Of a stretch of 16,827 bases of DNA, positions 1 through 6,030 are shown in pieces. This DNA comes from Candidatus Methanomethylophilaceae archaeon. GTDB taxonomy: Archaea; Thermoplasmatota; Thermoplasmata; Methanomassiliicoccales; Methanomethylophilaceae. Under the pieces are notes generated by a model. It searched no databases and was not told where the DNA came from. It worked only from the letters and a program-made list of their open reading frames with translations. How positions within the stretch are numbered: position 1 is the first letter of the stretch; each line of letters begins with the position of its first letter. Both the position numbers and the translations under genes were made by a program. The stretch covers positions 1 to 16,827 of the forward strand of contig JAEDJU010000015.1 in the NCBI GenBank assembly GCA_016296195.1. Direction: 5' to 3'.

Positions 1-51
1 AGCGTCCGGCTGATAACCGGAAGGTCATGAGTTCAAATCTCATTGGGACCA
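1..51 (+). tRNA. tRNA-Ile(GAT), 3' part
   Basis: The 5' end lies outside the window. What is visible folds as the 3' part of a tRNA: a 5-bp anticodon stem (5-9 with 17-21) around the loop CTGATAA, giving anticodon GAT at 12-14. Then come a 5-nt variable loop, a T arm (27-31 with 39-43, loop TTCAAAT), the 3' acceptor strand TGGGACC at 44-50 and discriminator A at 51. CCA is not encoded; the next bases are CTA. A T-rich run follows at about 56-67 and is the likely terminator. The anticodon assigns it to isoleucine. Confidence 0.93.
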
Positions 52-54
52 CTA

Positions 55-68
55 TCTCTTCTTTTTTC
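55..68 (+). terminator. T-rich terminator after tRNA-Ile
   Basis: A pyrimidine stretch with a run of six T lies 4-16 nt past the tRNA 3' end. Archaeal RNA polymerase stops at such T tracts without needing a hairpin. Nothing coding is evident between here and about 199. Confidence 0.5.
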
Positions 69-199
69 ATTTCATCATTCTGCATCACTATTCATCCGAC
101 TAACTCGTAATCGGACACATCTGTCGATGCGCCCAACATCAAAAACTGTTCTCAACTTGTTTTTCCCCATGCTGTCTCCAGTTCGGATAAACCACCATC

Positions 200-334
200 T
201 TAGGAGACCATGGTCCGAAACATCGCTCCCGTGGTGGAATGGACACAACCGATCGTCATGCCGAATGAGACTACGATGTTCTCGACGAGGAACATGCCGA
301 ACTTGCCACGGTAGACCTGGTCGAAAACGTTCAT
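200..334 (-). CDS. tiny ORF, unknown product (44 aa)
   Basis: A 44-codon ORF starting MNVFDQVYRGKFGMF and ending TMVS, stop TAA. It is weakly hydrophobic in the middle (residues 14-30), too weak to claim a membrane helix. The start overlaps the stop of the upstream 82-aa ORF as ATGA, and a GAGGAG ribosome-binding sequence sits directly before it. That pattern matches the coupled genes elsewhere in this window, such as hisF-hisIE and hisIE-PHP. No family is recognised. It uses the only TAA stop among the called genes. It could instead be the tail of a decayed gene, or chance. Confidence 0.35.
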   Translation of the reverse strand: MNVFDQVYRGKFGMFLVENIVVSFGMTIGCVHSTTGAMFRTMVS

Positions 335-579
335 CTCCTCCTCAGGGCATCGGTCCTATCGACTTCCGTGGCGGACCCCGCACCGACTAAAACGGACACA
401 TTGTCGGAGAGACTCCTGAGAACGGGACCCTCGAGTATGTCGATGTGTCCCACGGCACGGCCGATCCTCTCGTCCATGGTCTGCATGTCGGGAACATCAT
501 TGAAGAGGACACAGAAACCGTTGGATGTGATGAAAACGGACACCTCGTACGATCTCGGAACCGGGCCATCCATCGTCAT
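331..579 (-). CDS. hypothetical protein (82 aa)
   Basis: The reading frame begins MTMDGPVPRSYEVSVF and contains an alternating hydrophobic pattern (EVSVFITSNGFCVLF, then DNVSVLVGAG) suggestive of beta strands. The product is a small soluble protein of unknown family. The frame is open upstream to a TTG at 675, but the ATG at 579 is chosen because GAGGT lies five bases before it. Its TGA overlaps the next small ORF as ATGA. It lies 112 bp downstream of the formate/nitrite-type transporter on the same strand, so it may share that transcript. The opposite strand is also open here, but that frame runs on antisense through the transporter gene and has less support. Confidence 0.5.
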   Translation of the reverse strand: MTMDGPVPRSYEVSVFITSNGFCVLFNDVPDMQTMDERIGRAVGHIDILEGPVLRSLSDNVSVLVGAGSATEVDRTDALRRR

Positions 580-691
580 ATGGGACCTCTGGACGTGTCC
601 CGTGATACGGGCGGAGAATATCGTCGGGGAGGATTGTGAAGATGTTTCCCCAGACCTTTGTAGGAAATCCCGCAAAGGCCTGGTTCGGGGA

Positions 692-1309
692 TCAAGAGGA
701 TGCCTTCGGGGCCTCGTCCTCGTACATCCATTTCCTGCACACGGGAATGAGGAAACCGCCGATGGCGTTACCGATCAGGACCGTGATGATGAAGACCAGG
801 GACTCGACGGAGAACGCTCCTGCCGAACAGAAGTAGAACATGTCGGCGATGGAGTGTTCGAATCCGGCCAATATGAACACAGGGACACAGACGAATGTGG
901 CGATGAAGCTCTTGGTGTTCTTGTAGCAGTCCGCTGCTATGAACATGAGCATACCGCACAGCACACCTTTGAACAGGACCGGCAAGAACTCGTAGTTGTC
1001 CAGCTTCGCATTGGCGAGGTTGACGGCCGCATCCAGGGGCATCATGAGCCCGAGGATCAGACAGCCGATGAAGTTCCCGAGGATGACGACCAGAAGGTAG
1101 GGGACGTATGAATGGTCGTTGTCGAAGATGTATCCAACCTTGCCGGTGTAGAGGTCCAGGCGGAAGGAGAAGATGGTGAACAGACCCACGGCGAACAGTA
1201 TCGCCCCGACCCATTTCACCTCGCATCCGAGGTACACGCAACCCCCGATACCTATCATCATCCCCGCAAGGATGGCCCTGACAAGGCACTTCAGATAATG
1301 TTGATCCAT
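692..1309 (-). CDS. formate/nitrite transporter (FNT) family channel
   Basis: A 205-aa integral membrane protein of the FNT family (FocA/NirC/HSC), pentameric channels for formate, nitrite, hydrosulfide or similar small anions. Family landmarks are visible: a glycine-rich first helix (AILAGMMIGIGG, 12-23), LDLYTG (51-56), LGNFIG (77-82), Lys114 in FKGVLCG, and GFEHSIADMF (149-158) with the pore histidine at 152, then a last helix containing GNAIGGF. Members are usually near 260-285 aa, so this is a compact version with short loops and a short N-terminus. The start at 1309 is preceded by GAGGT with a 7-nt spacer, inside the 3' end of the GNAT gene 10 bp upstream; the two form an operon. The transported anion cannot be read from sequence. 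Formate is a plausible solute for an anaerobe, but that is inference. Confidence 0.88.
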   Translation of the reverse strand: MDQHYLKCLVRAILAGMMIGIGGCVYLGCEVKWVGAILFAVGLFTIFSFRLDLYTGKVGYIFDNDHSYVPYLLVVILGNFIGCLILGLMMPLDAAVNLANAKLDNYEFLPVLFKGVLCGMLMFIAADCYKNTKSFIATFVCVPVFILAGFEHSIADMFYFCSAGAFSVESLVFIITVLIGNAIGGFLIPVCRKWMYEDEAPKASS

Positions 1310-1319
1310 GATAAAGACC

Positions 1320-1805
1320 TCAAAGCTCGTGATAGAACAGGATGATGGAGTGGTACTCCCCGTCCTTAGACCTGAATCCTCCGGGGACCACACCGATGCG
1401 CCTGAAACCCTCCTTCTCATAGAGATGGATAGCAGACGCATTCTCCTGCACGACCGCGTTGAACTGCATTATACGGAATCCGAGGGATCTGGCCATGGAG
1501 AGCGAATCCTCCACCAGCTTGGCCCCGATCCCCTTGTTGGACATGTCGGGATCCACGGCATAGCTGGCGTTGCTGATGTGTCCGCACCTCCCAACGTTGT
1601 TGGGATGGAGGATGTACATGCCGACCACACGACCGTCGATCTCGGCCACTCCGCAATGTGATTGCGAGCCGAAGAATACCGATGCCTCCTCCGGGGAGAG
1701 TTCCTCCTCCTGGGGGAACGCCATGCCCCTGTCGACGATAATGTTCCAGATACGGGCCATTCCGGGAACGTCTTCCTCGGTGTAACCCCTCACACGGACT
1801 TCCAT
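1320..1805 (-). CDS. GNAT-family N-acetyltransferase
   Basis: A 161-aa single-domain GNAT fold protein that should transfer an acyl group from acyl-CoA to an amine. The acetyl-CoA pyrophosphate loop is SNKGIGAKLVEDSL (89-102), a good Q/RxxGxG/A match. It follows a beta-strand region HISNASYAVDPD, and a C-terminal motif NASAIHLYEKEGF is typical of the MnaT/phosphinothricin acetyltransferase branch. The substrate is unknown. The frame stays open upstream to 1859, but the ATG at 1805 is chosen because a TATA box on the minus strand sits 25 bp upstream, giving a leaderless transcript with no ribosome-binding site. It is the first gene of a two-gene operon with the FNT channel. Confidence 0.88.
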   Translation of the reverse strand: MEVRVRGYTEEDVPGMARIWNIIVDRGMAFPQEEELSPEEASVFFGSQSHCGVAEIDGRVVGMYILHPNNVGRCGHISNASYAVDPDMSNKGIGAKLVEDSLSMARSLGFRIMQFNAVVQENASAIHLYEKEGFRRIGVVPGGFRSKDGEYHSIILFYHEL

Positions 1806-1826
1806 GAGTGTTCGAATCTGATGGGG

Positions 1827-1833
1827 ATATAAG
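1827..1833 (-). promoter_or_regulatory. TATA box for GNAT-FNT operon
   Basis: CTTATAT on the minus strand is centred 25 bp before the ATG at 1805. It lies in the spacer after the BASS transporter stop and implies that GNAT-FNT has its own leaderless promoter. Confidence 0.6.
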
Positions 1834-1855
1834 GGTGTTTGGGGAGGGTCGCGGA

Positions 1856-2824
1856 TCACTCCGCGGAACCCTCGGCCGCGAGTTCGCGGGCCATCCTCTT
1901 ACGGTTGAAGAGGACCGAATCCATGAAGATCACCCAGAGGATCTCCACGACGATGGATGTTGCGATGGCCACCATGGCTGATGCCGCCAGGGGACCCAGG
2001 GTCGCGATGCACATCGTGATCGCTATTCCCTTGTTCTTGTAGGATGTCATAAGGATGTCCGTGACCCTCTGCTTCCAGTGTATTCCCATCCTCTTCTCTG
2101 TGACCTCGACGACGTTGCCGAGGAAGAAGGTACGGAGTGCGGCCACGATGACGAATGCCACCAGGATACCCACATCGGAGGGGAACAGGGTGGAACCGAC
2201 CGACAGCCACACCAGGAGGAAGATACAGCAGTTCATGAAAATGGCCATGAAATCCTTGCTGATGTTCAGCTTGGTGATCAACCTGGAGAGGACCAGGGGG
2301 ACACCTATGATCTCGATGACGGTGATGACAACCTGCGTCATATCGACGAACTCACCGAGAGTCAACCAGATTATGAACGGGATCCACACCAGTGATACCA
2401 GGTAGACTATGATCGTACCCCTTGCGGCGTGCTCCATGTCACCGTTGAGGATATAGGACAACGGGGCGACGGAGGCTGCGAACGGGGTGGCTGCGATGAA
2501 GATGAGACCCATGGCCTCGTTGGCGAATGCAGTCCCCTTCAACAGGTAGTATCCGGCGAGGGGGATGAGCGATGAGATGACCAGACCCAACAGGACGGCT
2601 CTGACGACGGACCTGCCATTGGTCAGGGGATTGAGGTTCCTGTAGGGTATCCTCGAAAGGGAAAGGGTCATCATCAGTGCAAGGAATAGAACGGTGATGT
2701 TGGCACGGCGTCCCGAGGTCAGCACATCGCCCGGGAAGATACCAGTGAAGTTCGTCAGCAATGCGACGATCAACGCCAACGACATCATGAATGCACTGCT
2801 TTTCAGGAGGTCCTTGACTTGCAT
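1856..2824 (-). CDS. BASS-family (bile acid:sodium symporter-like) transporter
   Basis: A 322-aa hydrophobic protein with about nine to ten predicted membrane helices. It fits the bile acid/Na+ symporter (BASS) superfamily. Recognisable marks are the discontinuous-helix segment ATPFAASVAPLSYILNGD (about residues 111-128) and the C-terminal NKGIAITMCIATLGP segment with the small-residue-rich helix after it, corresponding to the inverted-repeat crossover regions that bind Na+ and substrate. Members move organic anions, keto acids, pantothenate or, in the related ACR3 branch, arsenite. The substrate is not readable here. The start at 2824 has no ribosome-binding site but has a TATA box about 27 bp upstream, so it is leaderless. 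The C-terminus is basic then acidic (FNRKRMARELAAEGSAE). Confidence 0.8.
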   Translation of the reverse strand: MQVKDLLKSSAFMMSLALIVALLTNFTGIFPGDVLTSGRRANITVLFLALMMTLSLSRIPYRNLNPLTNGRSVVRAVLLGLVISSLIPLAGYYLLKGTAFANEAMGLIFIAATPFAASVAPLSYILNGDMEHAARGTIIVYLVSLVWIPFIIWLTLGEFVDMTQVVITVIEIIGVPLVLSRLITKLNISKDFMAIFMNCCIFLLVWLSVGSTLFPSDVGILVAFVIVAALRTFFLGNVVEVTEKRMGIHWKQRVTDILMTSYKNKGIAITMCIATLGPLAASAMVAIATSIVVEILWVIFMDSVLFNRKRMARELAAEGSAE

Positions 2825-2847
2825 GGGCCGTTTTTATTCCATGTCTG

Positions 2848-2856
2848 ATATTAATA
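2848..2856 (-). promoter_or_regulatory. TATA box for BASS transporter gene
   Basis: TATTAATAT on the minus strand lies about 27 bp before the ATG at 2824, placing transcription start at or next to the start codon. Confidence 0.55.
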
Positions 2857-2928
2857 CATACCATTTATTCCGATACAATGGTCTAATAGGATACACTTTC
2901 CAGTACAATCGTCCATTCGAATGTGTAG

Positions 2929-2937
2929 TATATAAAG
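2929..2937 (+). promoter_or_regulatory. TATA box for the interrupted two-gene operon
   Basis: TATATAAAG is the cleanest TATA box in the window. It drives plus-strand transcription towards the ATG at 2996, leaving a leader of roughly 35-40 nt that carries the Shine-Dalgarno GAGG at 2985-2988. It is divergent from the BASS promoter. Confidence 0.65.
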
Positions 2938-2995
2938 TCCCCAGGAGATTTTAACCATCAGCATCCATCTCTTGAATACGCTAAGAGGAACACTG

Positions 2996-3286
2996 ATGGA
3001 ATTCGACGAATACGTGGTGGATCTGAACGCTGACTGAAAGTGCGGATGCCGTGACCTCCACAGGTTCCACAACATCTACCACTTCCCGAACAACTACGGG
3101 ACATCGGTTGTGGAAAATCCCAAGAGACCGGGATTCGACACGGGAGATTACCGCGCACTCGCGATAATCTTCTCCTATGATGTCAACTACTCCAAGATCA
3201 ACCTGCCCATGTTCAACTCCAATCCGGTCGAATGCGCCGATTAGGAGGAGACGGTGAAGGTCCTGACGAGGATACACGACATCTGA
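2996..3286 (+). pseudogene. small unknown gene interrupted by in-frame TGA and TAG
   Basis: Starting at the ATG at 2996 (GAGG eight bases upstream) the frame reads MEFDEYVVDLNAD, TGA (3035-3037), then 68 open codons beginning KCGCRDLHRFHNIYHFP and ending SNPVECAD. A TAG follows (3242-3244), then EETVKVLTRIHDI and a final TGA at 3284. The whole would be 96 codons. Composition and codon choice continue smoothly across both interruptions, so this was or is one gene. Both stops are one base from TGG (Trp), which favours simple nonsense mutation. The TAG could instead encode pyrrolysine if this organism decodes it. The TGA has no such support unless selenocysteine is used. A CxC motif follows directly after the TGA. 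No family is recognised. It is 17 bp upstream of the frameshifted gene at 3304 and shares its promoter. Confidence 0.65.
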
Positions 3287-3303
3287 TTTCAAGAAAGGTG
3301 GAA

Positions 3304-3674
3304 ATGGAAAAAGGCACGGATACAGGAAGTCCTGCCCATGCCGTTGGTTTTCAATGCTCGTGATGGGCTATGCTCTTCCCCGTGTCGAAGTAATCCGCAC
3401 GGATAGAGTAAGGGATGTCCTACTTCTTGGCCACGTCCGGGAGCACCTCCAAGACGCATCCACAGATCACATCATCCCATATGCCGTGGACGATGTCGTC
3501 AACTTCTCCGGAAGCAAGGTCGTCGATCCGGTGTGCAGGGAGACGCTTTCAGTGCCGTGTCTGGTTCCGATAGGCGTGTTCGATGCGGCATCGATGGAAC
3601 TGGGACTGCTGTCCAAATCCCTTGGAAAGAAGGCCCACAGCAACGAGGTCATCCTGGACGAGAACGACGATTGA
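3304..3674 (+). pseudogene. frameshifted paralogue of the small protein at 9666
   Basis: The C-terminal part is clearly related to the protein at 9666-10004: LSVPCLVPIGVFDAASMELGLL here against LSLPCLVPSAVINAASMEAGLL there. Both are followed by a Lys-Lys/Lys-Arg then Ser-Asn and an acidic tail. The ATG at 3304, with AGGTGG just upstream, opens a frame that stops after 19 codons at TGA. The homologous frame is the one containing CPCRWFSMLVMGYALP, one base shifted. One extra A in the A5 run at 3308-3312 would join them, but the break could lie anywhere up to about 3360. The Asp-Cys seen in the paralogue (ATDCDNV) is Asp-Arg here, another sign of decay. A continuous frame exists from an ATG at 3354, without a ribosome-binding site. 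Function is unknown. Confidence 0.6.
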
Positions 3675-3682
3675 GCAGACCC

Positions 3683-3696
3683 CGCGCACATGCGCG
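3683..3696. repeat. inverted repeat upstream of the menA-like promoter
   Basis: CGCGCA and TGCGCG form perfect 6-bp arms with a 2-bp centre, ten bases upstream of the TATA-like box at 3706. The position suits an operator. It could equally be a weak hairpin ending the upstream transcript, though there is no T tract. Confidence 0.4.
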
Positions 3697-3705
3697 TGCG
3701 TATCC

Positions 3706-3713
3706 CTTATTAA
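3706..3713 (+). promoter_or_regulatory. TATA box for menA-ubiE-HAD operon
   Basis: CTTATTAA lies about 26 bp before the ATG at 3736. That ATG has no Shine-Dalgarno site, so a leaderless transcript is implied. Confidence 0.55.
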
Positions 3714-3735
3714 GAGGATAACCATCCGCAGACGC

Positions 3736-4653
3736 ATGTCAGGAGTGAAGCCCGTCAAGGCGGGATGGTGGAACGCGTTCAGACCCTGGACACTCCACGG
3801 AGCCGTCGTGCCCGTCCTAATAGGTGGGGCGGTGGCATACCGCGACGGGGGTTTCGACCTCCTGATGTTCATACTTGTGATGATCGGAGGATGCCTGCTG
3901 CAGTCCGCGGCGAACCTCCTCAACACGTACGGTGACTACGCCAAGGGAACGGACACCGTCGAGAACGAGACCAGATCACCTGAGTTGGTCACAGGTGTCC
4001 TGAAACCGAAACATGTGTTCCTCATGGGTGCCGCATGCATCCTGGTCACCTGTCTGATAGGACTGGTGTTCATCTGGAGATGCGGCTGGGGAATCATGGT
4101 CTACGGCATACTCGGCATCATCGGGGCCGGGATGTACACCATAGGTCTGTCGTTCAAGTACCACGGCACGGGACAGTTCGTGGTCTTCCTGATGATGGGC
4201 ATCCTCATGCCAATGGGAACCTACTACGTGCTTACCGGACAGCACTCCCTGGACGTGCTGCTCCTGTCCATCCCCAACGCCTTCATGATCACAGCCGTCC
4301 TCTGCGGGAACGAGATGCGTGATTACGAGGAGGACAGGAAGGCGGGCGTGGGCACACTGTGCGGACACATGTCCTACGGGAATGGCATGAGGCTGTACCT
4401 GTTCGAGAACACAGTCGCCTTCCCGATACTGCTGATCCTGATCATATCCGGGATCGCACCCCTGGGATGCGCACTGGCATTCATCACACTGTACGATCTC
4501 CACAAACTATACGTTAACAGCAGACGGGCATCCGAAGACCCCCATGCGGGTTTCATGCTGGTGCCGCTCTGCTTCAAACTGAACTGGCATTTCGGCGTCC
4601 TGCTGACCGCCGGTTTCGTTATCCAGACGATTATCCTACCTATGGTGATTTGA
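3736..4653 (+). CDS. UbiA-superfamily prenyltransferase, MenA-like
   Basis: A 305-aa polytopic membrane protein (about eight helices) that should join a polyprenyl diphosphate to an aromatic or other polar acceptor. Both Asp-rich Mg-diphosphate sites of the MenA branch are present: NTYGDYAKGTD (63-73), with Thr where many members have the first Asp, and NEMRDYEEDRKAG (192-204). The second motif resembles the NLRDxxxDxxAGKxTL signature of 1,4-dihydroxy-2-naphthoate polyprenyltransferases. The ATG at 3736 is preferred to upstream in-frame starts because of the TATA box 26 bp before it. One base separates it from the UbiE-like gene, and the pairing argues for a lipid-soluble redox carrier or similar prenylated product. 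No men or ubi head-group genes are in the window, so the acceptor is unknown. Confidence 0.87.
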   Translation: MSGVKPVKAGWWNAFRPWTLHGAVVPVLIGGAVAYRDGGFDLLMFILVMIGGCLLQSAANLLNTYGDYAKGTDTVENETRSPELVTGVLKPKHVFLMGAACILVTCLIGLVFIWRCGWGIMVYGILGIIGAGMYTIGLSFKYHGTGQFVVFLMMGILMPMGTYYVLTGQHSLDVLLLSIPNAFMITAVLCGNEMRDYEEDRKAGVGTLCGHMSYGNGMRLYLFENTVAFPILLILIISGIAPLGCALAFITLYDLHKLYVNSRRASEDPHAGFMLVPLCFKLNWHFGVLLTAGFVIQTIILPMVI

Positions 4654-4654
4654 G

Positions 4655-5407
4655 ATGGCAGAGGAAGAACTCAAAACGGGAACGCAGTTCGAAGGTAAGG
4701 AGGAGTACATCAAGGATGTATTCACCGAGATCGCCGGCTGCTACGACGAGATGAACGAGATCATGTCCATGGGAATGGTCCAGGGATGGCACAAGTTCAT
4801 GATGAGGAAGGCAGGGGACATCAAGGGGAAGAAATGCCTCGATGTCGGAACCGGTACAGGGGAGATCGCATTCCACGTCGCCAGGACTGCCGGAGCGGGA
4901 TCCACAGTCATCGGACTGGACCTCACACCCGCGATGCTGGAGCTTGCCGAGAGGAAGGAGGCTGAACTGGACCTCCCCGTGAAGATCGAGTGGAAACAGG
5001 GGGATGCACTCAAACTCCCCTACGATGACAACACATTCGACCTGGTGACATCTGGATACATGCTCAGGAACGTGACGGACATCCTCGGTGCGGTCACCGA
5101 GATGCACAGGGTCCTCGCACCCGGAGGCAAGGTCATCGTCGCAGAGCTGTCGAAGCCCAAGAACTCCGTCGTCCGCTTCTTCTACAACATCTACATGAAG
5201 AGGGTCAAGAGGATGGGCCGCAAGTACGACCAGGGCAAGTCCATCGACGGGAGGCAGTCCGCGTACGAGTGGCTCACAGCATCCATCGAGGGATTCCCCT
5301 ACGGCGAGGACATGGTCAAGGTCTTCAACAGGGCCGGATTCAAGGATGCGAGGTTCCACGTGAAGAGCTTCGGAGCCGTCAACATCTACATCGGTACCAA
5401 GGAATGA
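4655..5407 (+). CDS. UbiE/MenG-like SAM-dependent methyltransferase
   Basis: A 250-aa class I methyltransferase. SAM-binding motif I is CLDVGTGTGEIAF (61-73), the acidic end of strand 2 is GLDLTPAMLELA, and motif II is NTFDLVTSGYMLRNVTD, which resembles the FDxxTxxFGLRNVxD signature of UbiE/MenG. Downstream come a post-II segment (MHRVLAPGGKVIVAELSKP) and a C-terminal FGAVNIYIGTKE in place of the family's GxxAIHxG-type end. UbiE/MenG C-methylates prenylated quinone rings. The partner MenA-like gene ends 1 bp upstream and GGTGAT serves as ribosome-binding site, so the two are translationally linked. The true acceptor could be a quinone, a phenazine or another prenylated ring. Confidence 0.88.
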   Translation: MAEEELKTGTQFEGKEEYIKDVFTEIAGCYDEMNEIMSMGMVQGWHKFMMRKAGDIKGKKCLDVGTGTGEIAFHVARTAGAGSTVIGLDLTPAMLELAERKEAELDLPVKIEWKQGDALKLPYDDNTFDLVTSGYMLRNVTDILGAVTEMHRVLAPGGKVIVAELSKPKNSVVRFFYNIYMKRVKRMGRKYDQGKSIDGRQSAYEWLTASIEGFPYGEDMVKVFNRAGFKDARFHVKSFGAVNIYIGTKE

Positions 5408-6027
5408 AGGACTACAGACTCTATCTGTTCGACTTCGACAACACCCTCTACGACACCAACGAGGGGATAAGGGAGATCCTCAGACACGCCCTCCCGCTTG
5501 TCGGGGTCGAATACGATGATTCCAGGTTCGGGGAGTTCTCCGGTCTCAGCATGGACCAGGTCTTCGAGAGATACGTCGGGGATTGGAGCCTGTACGACAG
5601 GTACAGGGACGAGTTCATGCGCATAGTCCGTTCGGATGTGTACATGACCGGATTCCCCTTCCCGGAGACCGAGAAGGTGCTCAGGGAGCTATGTTCCAGA
5701 GGGAAGAGGATCGGGATCGTCTCCGGCAAGATGAGCTTCAAGATCGAGAACCTGATGGAACGCGACGGGATGCTCGGTCTGGTGGAGACCATCGTCGGAT
5801 ACGGTGATACCGAGAGACACAAACCATTCCCCGATCCGATAGAACTGGCGTTGTCCCGGTTCGACATCCCGAGATCGGAGGTCCTCTATATCGGTGACAG
5901 TCCAAACGATTCCGGGGCCGCAATCAACGCCGGGATCGACTGCGCCATCATCAACAGGCACAACGGCCTGACCCCGGACGGTCTCGAATGCACCTATGAG
6001 CTGGATTCCCTGGAAGGACTGCTCTGA
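5404..6027 (+). CDS. HAD-superfamily hydrolase (phosphoglycolate phosphatase-like)
   Basis: A 207-aa subfamily IA haloacid dehalogenase-like phosphatase. The four motifs are visible: DFDNTLYDT (10-18, nucleophile Asp10 and Asp12), IVSGK (motif II), KPFPDP (motif III lysine) and GDSPND (motif IV Mg-binding Asps). The helical cap lies between motifs I and II. Substrates in this group are small phosphate esters such as phosphoglycolate, but the family alone does not decide. Its ATG overlaps the UbiE-like stop as ATGA, so it is the third gene of the prenyltransferase operon and may remove a phosphate or diphosphate in the same pathway, or be housekeeping. It converges on the Sel1 gene with three bases between the stops. 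Confidence 0.88.
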   Translation: MKDYRLYLFDFDNTLYDTNEGIREILRHALPLVGVEYDDSRFGEFSGLSMDQVFERYVGDWSLYDRYRDEFMRIVRSDVYMTGFPFPETEKVLRELCSRGKRIGIVSGKMSFKIENLMERDGMLGLVETIVGYGDTERHKPFPDPIELALSRFDIPRSEVLYIGDSPNDSGAAINAGIDCAIINRHNGLTPDGLECTYELDSLEGLL

Positions 6028-6030
6028 GGA

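Noticed and set aside
43..390. plus-strand frame beginning inside the tRNA
   Set aside because: It starts within the tRNA 3' end, has no ribosome-binding site and overlaps better-supported minus-strand ORFs.
368..1111. 247-codon open frame on the plus strand
   Set aside because: Its second half is antisense to the FNT channel and gives an acidic, motif-free product. The first part competes with the minus-strand ORF that has a Shine-Dalgarno site.
3035..3037. selenocysteine at the in-frame TGA
   Set aside because: TGA is the stop of nearly all genes here and no selenocysteine element was discerned in the flanks. Trp-to-stop mutation is simpler.
4640..5359. 239-codon minus-strand frame opposite the UbiE-like gene
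   Set aside because: It is a shadow of a gene with clear SAM-binding motifs; the protein is low-complexity and has no motif.
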